This document shows, piece by piece, positions 1 to 9,169 of a stretch of DNA of 50,086 nucleotides. The notes below the pieces were generated by a model. It was given only the letters and a program-made list of their open reading frames with translations. It was not told the DNA's origin and searched no databases. The position numbers were made by a program, and so were the translations under genes. This stretch comes from Gamarada debralockiae. Its lineage: Eukaryota; Ascomycota; Leotiomycetes; Helotiales; Hyphodiscaceae. Each line of letters opens with the position of its first letter. The first letter of the stretch is position 1. The stretch lies in the NCBI GenBank assembly GCA_002803225.1, contig NXFV01000632.1:1-50086 (forward strand), in the 5' to 3' direction.

Positions 1-108
1 TAAATGTTGAGCCTAGCTCAAGTAATAATCGCCATGTGAAATCGCCCATGAAATCGCCCGTGTACCTTCAGGAGCTAGGCTCTTGTTACATTCACATTGC
101 TAGTTAGA

Positions 109-524
109 TTAGTTGGTTTAGGAAAGCAGACAAATTACGGTTCTATAACGACGAGGAAGACTATATTGAGCGTCTTACAATACCTCCCAAGCCTCGCCGC
201 CGCCTAAAGACTGAAACAGAAGACGAATACCACTGTTGTGTTGCTGAATGGGAAGCTATAAAGCCTTATACGCGTGAAGTGAAGGTTCGGGGCAGTACAA
301 TGACTTAGAAGTACTATGTAGAGAACATCCTACCTCTTTACGTCGATACCATCAAGTCTATGCGTGAAATTGATAATAAACCATGGCTTCTTCAAGAGGC
401 TCTACAGGAGGAATAGGATAAAATTACAATGGAGGAGATACGACATCGTATCGCTGATATACCTCGAAGATGCGCCGAGCTCGTGCGATCAAAAGGAGGT
501 CCTATTCGAGGCAATAAGTTGTAG
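109..524 (+). pseudogene. Tc1/mariner transposase relic (3' part, internally deleted)
   Basis: One plus-strand frame reads through about 138 codons that resemble the C-terminal half of fungal Tc1/mariner DDE transposases: a FYNDEEDYIER segment, a basic PKPRRR stretch, WLLQE (normally leading into the catalytic Asp and DPSHG region), then DKITMEEIRHRI and a terminal GGPI stretch before a stop at 522-524. The region that should follow WLLQE, with the second catalytic Asp and the DLNPIE-like motif, is missing: WLLQE runs directly into the helix normally found near the C terminus. Two further in-frame TAG codons interrupt it at 306-308 and 414-416, where the family has Gln and Trp. Both are explained by CpA-to-TpA changes, as expected from RIP. 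The 5' part lies before the window start or is lost. It is dead. Family assignment is from remembered motifs, not a search. Confidence 0.72.
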
Positions 525-1121
525 CGTTGATTTGTTATATAATTATATATTGATATTTTTCAACTTCATAAATTTGGTGAGGATGGTGTCAGATGGGACA
601 TTTTCGGGCGAAATATCATATAATTCTTGACTAGCTTGATATCTAAGGAGCGTAAAAAATCAAGGAGGGGGATCTGCCCTTTATCATACAAAAGAGGGGA
701 AAATACAGACTAGACCCAACAAGGAAGGGATTAGCGTTCCAACCAACAGATGGCCTGTGCGCAGAGAATTCTGACAACCACTGTTGGGATATGGGACTTT
801 TTAAACTTCCCCTTGCAATGTCCACATATGTGTGGCGGATACGTCACATCAACACCTTGAAGGCTGAAAATGTGGATGACAGATTTTGAGATAATGGCGA
901 AGACAGCTTTGCGGAGTTACAGAGCCAGACCTCTTTTTTGTTCGGAGACTGACAATGAGGTCACTTAAGTCCGAACTTCAATGACATGTGATCCCACAGT
1001 TGTAGAGTATATATGAAAGGCCGCCTTGAAGAGAAGATAAGTATTATCAATCTATCTACAAAAGTTTCCAAAACATATCTTGCAATTTCCAAACCAATTG
1101 ACCATTTCTCAATTCAACAAC
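525..1121. other. Intergenic: transposon relic to reductase
   Basis: About 600 bases without a supported gene, AT-rich next to the relic. The last 150 bases are the promoter and leader of the reductase, with a TATA-like element. No terminal inverted repeat of the transposon could be recognised. Confidence 0.5.
1008..1014 (+). promoter_or_regulatory. TATA-like box of the reductase gene
   Basis: TATATAT lies 108 bases before the chosen ATG at 1122, with a pyrimidine/adenine-rich leader between. The position fits a TATA box with a leader of roughly 75-80 bases. Sequence inference only. Confidence 0.45.
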
Positions 1122-2262
1122 ATGGAGTCAATCAAGGCAAAAGTTCAGAACGTCCTCCACGGTGACCACCACACAGGCGCCTCAGGAAAGGGCAAGACAG
1201 TCCTAGTCACAGGAGGATCTGGATTCGTTGCTGCTCACGTCCTCAATGCCTTCCTCTCCCGCGGATACAATGTACGAACCACCGTACGAAACGATGAGAG
1301 CGCCGAAAAGATCAAGAAGTCTCACAAGAAGTACCTCGACCAATTGTCCTTTGCTATTGTCAAGGATGTTGCGCAACCTGGAGGACATGATGAAGCTGTG
1401 AAGGGTGTTGATGGGGTAAGCTGTCCGCACGAGTCTGAAGAGCCCAATTGCTAAATTTTTGAAGGTTATTCATACCGCATCTCCATTCGTCATCCAAGTC
1501 GAGAACAACGAGCGAGACCTCCTCGTTCCCGCCCTGAAGGGTACCAACGAAGTCCTCAAGTCCATCCAAATGAACAATCCCACCGTCAAGAGAGTCGTCA
1601 TAACCTCTTCTTTCGCCTCAATTATCGACATGGACAAGGGAGCTCGGCCAGGCTACACATATACTGAGAAGGACTGGAACCCAGTAACCTATGAGACGGC
1701 GTCAAATCAGGACACCAACGGCGCAGTAGCATACTGCGCTTCCAAGGCATTCGCAGAGAAGGCAGCATATGATTTCGTCGAGAAGAACAAGCCCAACTTC
1801 ACAGTCTCCTCAATCTGCCCGCCCATGGTCTACGGCCCCAATGCCAACACTGTCACGAGCCTCAACCACCTCAACACCTCTTCGGCAGAAATCTACCGCC
1901 TGATGAATGGCTCCGAGAAAAGCGTTCCGGATACCTCATTCTTCGCATTCGTTGATGTCCGGGATGTCGGTGAAGCGCATGCTCGTGCATATGAGTCTAC
2001 TGAGGCTGCTGGACAGCGATATTTCATCACAGCCGGTGGCTATACCTTCCAGCAGATCTGCGACATCATTCGCAAGGACTTCCCCGAGAAGAGGGCTTTG
2101 GTTCCCGAGGGAACTCCGGGGGCGCCATACCCGGATGTGTATAAGGTGGACAACACCAAGGCGAAGAAGGAGTTGGGGATGACGTTCCGGGATCTGCAGA
2201 CTTGTATCCATGATCAGGTTGCGGAGTTCATTGAGCTTGAGAAGCAGACTGAGAAGGCTTAG
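1122..2262 (+). CDS. NAD(P)-dependent aldehyde/ketone reductase (extended SDR, Gre2/DFR-like)
   Basis: Two exons, 1122-1415 and 1465-2262, joined across a 49-bp intron (GTAAG donor, GAAG acceptor), encode 363 residues. Splicing restores the family segment GVDGVIHTASP. An N-terminal Rossmann motif VTGGSGFVAAHV lies near residues 27-38, and the active-site pair appears as YCASK with Ser/Thr upstream. This is the extended short-chain dehydrogenase family of dihydroflavonol reductase and yeast Gre2 (methylglyoxal/3-methylbutanal reductase). It probably reduces small aldehydes or ketones in the cytosol with NADPH; the substrate cannot be told. The ATG at 1122 is the first in-frame ATG; length is slightly above the usual 340 because of about 20 extra N-terminal residues. 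No clustered pathway genes suggest a secondary-metabolite role. Confidence 0.9.
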
Positions 2263-4324
2263 GCGCTTTCTTTGTGTGGATTTGAAGAGTCGAGCAATTT
2301 AGTGCTACATTGAATTCAATGACATGATAATTTATATTCATATCTACTTCGACTCATCATTGCTTTCGAGAATCTAAAAAGATGACTCTTCTGGTAGGCC
2401 AGGTCAAGGCCAAGCAGCTTCCACTCCAGGTGAGCAGTGATGACAGTGATGTTGACTAATCCAGAAAATGATGTTTCAAGGGATTATCGAATGAAGAGAT
2501 TGATAAATCCTCGTTCTTAGACGACATCAGAATTCAGTTTATCCCAAAGACCAGAAGATCCGCTACGGGTTGGGCATCCAGAGTTTCCTCCAATTTTGGA
2601 ACGTTAAACGGGAGAATTACGTTACGGCCAGCTTTGTCTCCTTTTTTGGGGGGAAGGGGGGTTTCAGGACACATAATGCAGACACTGTTGTTACCCGCAA
2701 CCCAACCTTGTCATTAATATGATAAGATCCTTCCCGTTGTTGATATCTTTCCTTTTGTCAATATCTCTCTTGCTATCAAACATTCTATATCGTCATAGAA
2801 TCTGACTTGAGCAAGACGCCAGCCTGTGCTAGCGTGTGGTCGCATGCTTTCAGGAAAGAAAGCATATTAAGGGGAGAGAGGTATAATGAGAATGCCTAAG
2901 ACGGACGACACCACCACTACCCAGATGGGTTCTTTTATTTGCTATTTGCTGTGTCTTGGAGGTTGAAGGGAATACGGGGTGGAGATACTTATACCAGAGG
3001 CGGGACGAGATGCTCTGACTGGAAGAAAATGAATTATACATTCACTGCGAGAGAGCAATTAAATTCAAAAAGAATTTGATAAGGCCTTGCTGTAGTTCTC
3101 CAGCTGTATTGCAATCATTCACAAGTAAGTTTCAGAGCCGACAGGCGAAAGCAAGAACGACAATGTGATACTGTAAGCATCTGACAGCGGAAATTCGAGA
3201 CTCTAAGGAGTGTGCAGAATGTTAAGGGATAGTGTTTCATCGTTTGGACAACGATCTGCAAGCAGGAACTGCAACTGCAAGACCAGATCCAAGCCAGTGA
3301 TCTGTGTAATTGCACAACTCCGTCTCTCTGTTGTGTTCTATTAAGAGCTGCAATCTATAGTAGTTTGTCTGGTCTTTCTGGCAGATCAGCCTCCCTGAAG
3401 AAGTGCCGACGATTTATCTTATGAAGTCCATGCAGTGCATTTGCCCTCGTGTTTTATTCCAAATCAAGACTCACCAGTTTAGGTCAGGGATTTCTTTTTG
3501 CTGCTGTGATCCCTTCCCCTAGTCCTCATGATTGGAGTTTCAACTTGCAAGTAAACAATACTGTTTTAGAAATTGCTATTATATGTGAGTAGCAAATGCA
3601 CCTTTGTCTAAGTGTTCAGCCACGAGAAGAAAACGAGCACAGGGGGCTTCATTGAATCTGGAGTGAATTGTTGTAGTTCATCGAACCCGAGAATCTTCCT
3701 ATTAAAGCTTCCCAGATTGCCCTAAAGCATCTAGAAGGCAGTGCAGTTGGTGACAAGGACCAAGAACATGCTGGTGGGATATTTATTTCTTCGGCACAAC
3801 CCCTCGTCAAGAGTATTTAGCACCCCTTCATCATTGTTACGAGGACGGACTTCATTCTGGACGGCGGTGTATTTTACTCCAGGCAGCGACAGCGACAGCG
3901 ACAAACGCTACCGAGCCCAGGAACGACAAGAGGATCAGGCACAAAACTAATTTGCAGCTGACAATGTAGGTCCATCTGTTGTTTTGAAGACGAGGTTTGA
4001 GATTTCCTCCACTTATGTGGATAGAATATTGTCTCAACTTACAAAACTTCTGTGCCGCTGTCAGTATCGTCTGATGAGTTCTTGGAGACAACAATTTCAA
4101 AGCTTCCACCTGTGGCTTTCCTTGTTTACTGAACAGAGTTGTCCTAGGAAAGCTTCCCAGAGTTTCGCGCTCCTGGATCAGGCGAACACTTGCCTTCTAG
4201 TCCTCAACACTTGTTAACACTGAATGACTTCATCCATATAGCCTGGAAATCTGTCGTCGCCTTTCCAAGTGCGAACTACGATCCTGTCCAAATACGGGAA
4301 AACTTGAGCTGTGATATTCTAAAT
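2263..4324. other. Gene-free stretch between reductase and dehydratase
   Basis: About 2 kb with only short open frames lacking recognisable motifs. It contains the 3' end of the reductase transcript, AT-rich spacer, a small perfect inverted repeat (2844-2851 with 2858-2865, six-base loop) and a short CAGCGA-type tandem repeat near 3885-3905. A chance ATG near 2401 is followed by only 16 codons before a possible splice donor; not called. Confidence 0.5.
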
Positions 4325-5665
4325 CTATCCAGCAACATTCTTCGCTGTCTTCACCCCATCCTTCCCCACTTTCTCCTCTTGTCTCTCCCCCTTACTCTCA
4401 GCAACCTCAAACAGCTTCCCCATCGCCTCAACACTTACATTTCCCCCACTAATAACTAATCCCAAATCCCATCCCTCCTCTCCACCCTCTTTCTCCACAA
4501 TCCTCCTAAAATCCTCATTAAACAACGCAACCGCCAACCCCACCACAGCGCTCGGCTCAACAACCATCTTCATCCTCTCCAACGCCAGCCTCATCGCTTT
4601 CTTGATCTGCTCTTCCGTAACGCTAAACATAGCTTTCACCAGCTTCCGATCATGTATGACCGTCCAGGGATACGCTCCAACGGGAGTTCGTAAACCATCG
4701 GCAATTGTGAGAGTTTTAACTATCTCGATACGCTTCCCGGCTTCGAGACCGCGTTTACAGTCATCTGCGCCCTCGAACTCGGGTTCGGCGCCGAAGACAA
4801 TGATCCCTGTGCCTTCACAGCTTAGCGCTGTGCCAGAAAGCATGCCGCCTCCTCCACACGGGGCTATGATAGCATCCAATCCCTTCTTCTTCCCACCCCC
4901 TCCCTCCTTCTCCTTGATAGCATAACTGCATTTCTCCTGCCAACCATTCTCACCTGCGGCAATCATCCGCTCAACCTGCTCCTGCATCTCAATGCCCAGC
5001 GTACCTTGTCCTAACATAATATCCGGGTGATCATATGGAGGTACAAGCCTTGCGCCCGTCTCCTTTATCACATCTTCTACAACAGCTTCCCGCTCTACAC
5101 TTGTGCTTCCGCTGAATATGACTTTCGCGCCGTAACCCTGCGTAGCTGCTATTTTAGAGGGCGTGGAGATTGTGGGCATTACGATGTGGGCTGGTATGCT
5201 CATTGTGCGGGCTGCGAGGGAGAGGGCTTGTGCGTGGTTACCTATCATTCATCCACAGTCAGTAAACATCCCTCAAACCATTCGCACCTAAACTCGCAAT
5301 TGAGACAGCAAGGAAGGAAGCCTACCAGAACTATGCGTAACAACCCCCCTCTCCCTCCCACCACCTTCCTCCCACCCCTCCTCCGCCATCAACCTCGTCA
5401 ATGCATGAAAAGCACCCCGCACCTTGAACGCCCCCACTTTCTGCAGATTCTCGCACTTGAACCAAAGCCGTAGCTTTGGTCTCGCAGGTATCTGTCCTGC
5501 CCATTGTGTTCCTTTTAAATCGGAGGCCGATTGAGGCGTCGAGGCTAAGTCGGTGAGAGTTTGATTCGTGAGGACGGGCGTGTAGTGGATGTATTTCTTG
5601 ATGAGGGAGTGTGCTTCGATGACGGAGGGACGGGTGAGGGGTGGTGATTTTGAGGGGTCTGCCAT
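4325..5665 (-). CDS. PLP-dependent serine/threonine dehydratase or racemase (Sry1-like)
   Basis: Minus strand, exons 5326-5665 and 4325-5241 around an 84-bp intron (GTAGGC donor), 418 residues. The join recreates the SSGNHAQAL motif that binds the substrate carboxylate. Fold-type II features: Schiff-base lysine in GAFKVRGA (Lys81), the glycine loop CGGGGMLSG (about 242-250) that cradles the PLP phosphate, and a late SGGN. There is no C-terminal ACT domain, so this is not the allosteric biosynthetic threonine deaminase Ilv1; it fits serine racemase, threo-3-hydroxyaspartate dehydratase or catabolic serine/threonine ammonia-lyase. An insertion of about 25 mostly charged and Gly residues (about 211-234) just before the glycine loop makes it longer than relatives (about 325-350). 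It lies tail to head with ILV5, which may be coincidence. Exact reaction unresolved. Confidence 0.9.
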
Positions 5666-6008
5666 GTTTGCAGATGTGCGAAGATGTGAGGGATTGAGGT
5701 TCTTGTAGAAGAATTGAGGATTGAGTCGGGTGTAGAGAACTGTCCAATGTTAAGATGTTGATTACCATAAAAAATCGTTACTTGGCTCGGTGTATTTCGT
5801 GCCGACCTCGGAGATTTACCTAGACGCACTTTCTGGGCAAGATGTTAACATGATTTTGAAAATGGATTGAATAGATGAAGAAGGTATAAACTTTTGCAAT
5901 TCCAGGCACCCGAGATTCCGTTTTGGAAGAGAGTATTGTACAGTTCCCTTCGCCAGACTTTCCTCCCAGAATCAGCTTCCCGACTACCCCATGCTCTATA
6001 ACTCCACT
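5666..6008. other. Spacer between dehydratase start and ILV5 3' end
   Basis: About 340 bases: promoter and leader of the dehydratase plus the ILV5 3' untranslated region. No distinct element recognised. Confidence 0.45.
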
Positions 6009-7409
6009 TTACTTCTGGTTCTCGGGTCGGAGAGATCTGCGAATGTGTTAGCGTGTATAAACTAGAGGGAAGTATGCAATTGGCTTACCGAACGGCCTTT
6101 CCTGCTCTCCAGATCTCCAAATCACGGATCTCTTTCATCTCAGCCTCGTACTTCTCACGGTAATCCGGTTGGGAGTTGAACTCGAGCGATCGCTGTGTCT
6201 CTTTGCCGGTCTTGACAGAGTCATAAAGGTCGTTGAACACGGGCTTCAAAGCATCCTTGAAACGTCCGCTCCAGTCAATGGCGCCACGACGAGCAGTGGT
6301 AGAGCAAGCCTCGTACATCCAGTCCATGCCGTTTGCACCAATCAATGGGTACAAAGATTGGGTTGCCTCCTCGACGGTCTCATTGAAAGCTTCACTTGGG
6401 CTGTGACCTTGCTCACGGAGGACCTCGTATTGTGCGAGGAACATGCCGTGGATACCTCCCATCAAGCAACCACGCTCACCGTACAAGTCGGAGTACACTT
6501 CCTTCTGGAAGGTGGTCTCATATAGGTAACCGGATCCAACAGCAACACCCATGGCAATTGCCTTCTCCTTGGCATTGCCAGTCACATCTTGGAAGACGGC
6601 GATGGAGGAGTTGATACCACGTCCCTCACGGAAGAGAGTTCGCACAGTTCGGCCAGAGCCCTTAGGAGCAACGAGGATGACATCGACATCGGTGGGAACA
6701 TCGACCTTGGTTTGGTCCTTGAAGACGGGAGAGAAACCGTGGGAGAAGTAGAGAGTCTGCAAAATTAGCTTTTAGCTGCAACAAATGATTCGTTCACATA
6801 CCTTTCCCTTGGTGATTTGGGGCTTGATTGCTGGCCAAGTCTCACTTTGGGCAGCATCAGAGAGCAAGTTCATGATGATGGTACCCTTGGAGATTGCCTC
6901 ATCGACCTCGAAAAGGTTCTTGCCTGGGACCCAGCCATCTTGTTGAGCATCCTTCCATGATTGACCGTTCTTTCGCACACCGACAACAACGTTCAGTCCG
7001 TTGTCGCGCATATTCAAGGATTGGGCGTGACCTTGCGATCCGTACCCGATAATGGCCATTGTGTCATTCTTGAAATATTCCTAACCCATTGTGAGTATGA
7101 AAGTCGATGTAAGCAGCGGTGAGGTATGATGTACCTGGAGCTTGGCAGCTGGCCAGTCGGCTCTCTCTAGACAGATTGTCAGCTTCTATCTTCAAGGCCA
7201 GAACTGTAGAACATACCGTAGACCTGCTCCTTCGTGCCAGCAAAGTCAATGGTCTTCACTCCTCGCACCTGCTGAGCTGATCCAACAACAGCACGGGTAG
7301 TGGGTCTGGCCGAGGCATTGATGGCAGAGACAAAGGTTCTGCGTGCTGGAGCACTCAATTGCTTGGTCAGTGGTGAGCGAAGAGCTCTTGAGAACGTGCG
7401 GGAGGCCAT
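6009..7409 (-). CDS. ILV5: Ketol-acid reductoisomerase, mitochondrial
   Basis: Five minus-strand exons: 7217-7409, 7135-7166, 6802-7080, 6089-6756, 6009-6036, giving 399 residues, the usual length. It catalyses the NADPH- and Mg-dependent isomeroreduction of acetohydroxy acids, the second common step of valine, isoleucine and leucine synthesis, in mitochondria. The N terminus is rich in Arg, Ser and Ala without acids, a typical matrix-targeting presequence. Exon 3 carries the Rossmann signature IIGYGSQGHAQ; exon 4 holds the Mg-binding knotted domain. Exon 2 is only 32 nt and the last exon only 28 nt: translation without the final intron stops at a TAA formed inside the GTAAGC donor and loses the conserved C terminus SLRPENQK. 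A Gcn4/CPC1-type site lies upstream. Confidence 0.96.
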
Positions 7410-7476
7410 TTTGTATGATGGAGTGGAGTGGTTGTAGAAGTTAAAGTGGAAGTGTTGATTGACTTGTAGAGCTTGA

Positions 7477-7482
7477 TGACTC
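7477..7482 (-). promoter_or_regulatory. Gcn4/CPC1-type TGACTC site upstream of ILV5
   Basis: ATGACTCTT on the plus strand (core TGACTC at 7477-7482) lies about 70 bases upstream of the ILV5 start. This matches the half-site plus core recognised by Gcn4/CPC1 bZIP factors of general amino acid control, which are known to act on branched-chain amino acid genes. A six-base core occurs by chance often, so support comes from its position. Confidence 0.45.
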
Positions 7483-7651
7483 TTTCGGCAACTTAAAAAA
7501 ATAATTGCGAGGTCGGCGCCTTTAGCGAGCCAGAAAGAGGGGTCTTAGCAAAAGATACTGTCTACCGGTAATTTATGATTTTTTTCCTGGGAAGCAGAAT
7601 CGTTCATGAGATCTGGACAGGTAAGATGTTAATGGTGTTCAGCTTCAAGAG

Positions 7652-7667
7652 ATATATATATATATAT
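7652..7667. repeat. (AT)8 microsatellite
   Basis: Sixteen bases of perfect alternating AT, about 245 bases upstream of ILV5. Ordinary promoter-region low complexity. Confidence 0.85.
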
Positions 7668-7842
7668 GATGGCCCAAAGATGCATGTGTGATATGATCAG
7701 ATTTCTACGCTTCCCCTAAAGAGCACGAGACCACTGTATTTACTCCATGGAGTCCTCCAAATGACAAACGCCTCATCATGCCGAAATGCCCATATGCTCT
7801 CGCTGCAGCTCTAGGTATATGCTACGCTCAATATCTCCAACT

Positions 7843-8607
7843 TCAAGTCCGCAAAACTCTGTCGAAAGATTGGTTCTTCACAGCCCCACCACCCATCGAA
7901 GACCGAACGTTGCGCTTGAATCCCTCTCTGTTGGATCGCAGATCTTCTGCTGCTTCCTTGTTCAAAGGATCGGAGGCATTTGGTTCGAGAAAGAGGAACT
8001 GGAGATATCTAGTTAGCAGCGGTTCTTGCACGACATGACTGGGCCGGATGCTCTCCGTAGCATACCTGAAGACCGATGATCACCGCTTGTAAATTCAAAA
8101 CTGGCTTCCAGTCTTCTCGCAGAATGTTGAGACAGACATTGCCTTCCAGATCGATGTTGGGGTGGTAGATCTTTTGGGTGCACTTGACTTTGGGCGCCTC
8201 GTGAGGGAAGCCTTGAGCGATGGCAAATGTGAAGTGAAATCGTCCGCCTTTGTACATTCCCTCGTCCGGCTCGATCGTAAGAGTGAAGTTGAGGGTATCA
8301 TCGGGGTCGGGGAAGTCGGTTTTCATGGTACTAGGAAGGGAGAGCTCTGAGAGATCTGCGAGGGCGGGGTCAGAAAGGAACGGCTCTGGACATACGGAGC
8401 GCGGTGAAGATGGAACTTACCTTTTTGTACTCGCAGTTGCGCAGCGGTGACCTTCTTCTTCTTTGTGCCTGCAGCAGCATCTGCATTTGCATCTTGCTGC
8501 TGCTTTTGTTTCTGTAGCCAATACTCAGCATACGCAGATCAGAAACCACGGCGCGAAGAGGGCGATAGACTGGGGCATTTTTTTACCATAGACCATATCT
8601 TCAACAT
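7843..8607 (-). CDS. UBC12: NEDD8-conjugating enzyme UBC12
   Basis: Four minus-strand exons, 8587-8607, 8421-8511, 8066-8355 and 7843-7998, encode 185 residues, matching the family. It is the E2 that passes NEDD8/Rub1 to cullins, activating cullin-RING ubiquitin ligases. The first exon is just 21 nt (MLKIWSM), followed by a Lys/Gln-rich N-terminal extension that in UBC12 docks onto the NEDD8 E1. The UBC core includes YHPNID and NVCLNIL, with the catalytic Cys at residue 112. The exon 3/4 junction recreates [10 protein letters not shown], typical of UBC12 rather than ubiquitin E2s, and the C terminus has GFKRNV and SMGGG. The intron positions are supported by continuous homology. Confidence 0.95.
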
Positions 8608-9169
8608 CTTGATGGTTGCAGTGTGATGCGACTGCAGGAGGGAGGTGTGTTTGGTTTTGTGGAGGGTGCGGTGCGCAAGGCGGAATTTATTATCGAGGGA
8701 AGATCGCGAATGGTGTGCCTGCAGATATGATTCACCTCACCACCACACGAAAGCACGTCGTTCGCCTGGGTCCTATCAAAAATTAGACGAAAATAGATGT
8801 TCCTAGAATCGAATGTTGGGATCAAGAAAATTAATGGACAGAAGTTCTGTGTGGCGGATTAATGGGGGAAGAGCGTGTCGGAATTCACTCTCCTAATCAT
8901 GTTGCGTTTCATGTGTAAATGGTTCATAGGAAGGGTATTTTCAATTTTGATGCCGCACCACACTAAATACAACGCTTTCTCAAATCTAGACGCCATTACG
9001 AGCGAATGCAAAATCCAACAAATGCTGCAGGTATCATACAGAAGGCCTGCTCTCAGCGCAACTCGACCTTTTGTCCCCAGGCGCAAGCCAGCCCAGCGAC
9101 TTGGCAAAAAACAGATGTCTCCCCACTATCATCCAAACCACCAATATGACGAGAGGGTTTCCGCACATC
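8608..9169. other. UBC12 promoter and chitin synthase 3' flank
   Basis: About 560 bases upstream of UBC12 and downstream of the chitin synthase stop. Short open frames on both strands are overlapping chance frames without motifs. Confidence 0.45.

Larger units (their letters stand above)
7410..7842. other. ILV5 promoter and UBC12 3' region
   Basis: About 430 bases with the ILV5 promoter (minus-strand transcription), a TGACTC site, an (AT)8 tract and the UBC12 3' flank. No gene seen. Confidence 0.5.

Noticed and set aside
2401..2520. Possible small gene starting MTLLVGQVKAKQLPLQ with a splice donor
   Set aside because: Only 16 codons before a 36-bp pseudo-intron, followed by a quick stop; no family resemblance.
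4602..5473. Plus-strand open frames of about 107 and 148 codons opposite the dehydratase
   Set aside because: They lie antisense to a gene with strong motifs and have no motifs of their own.
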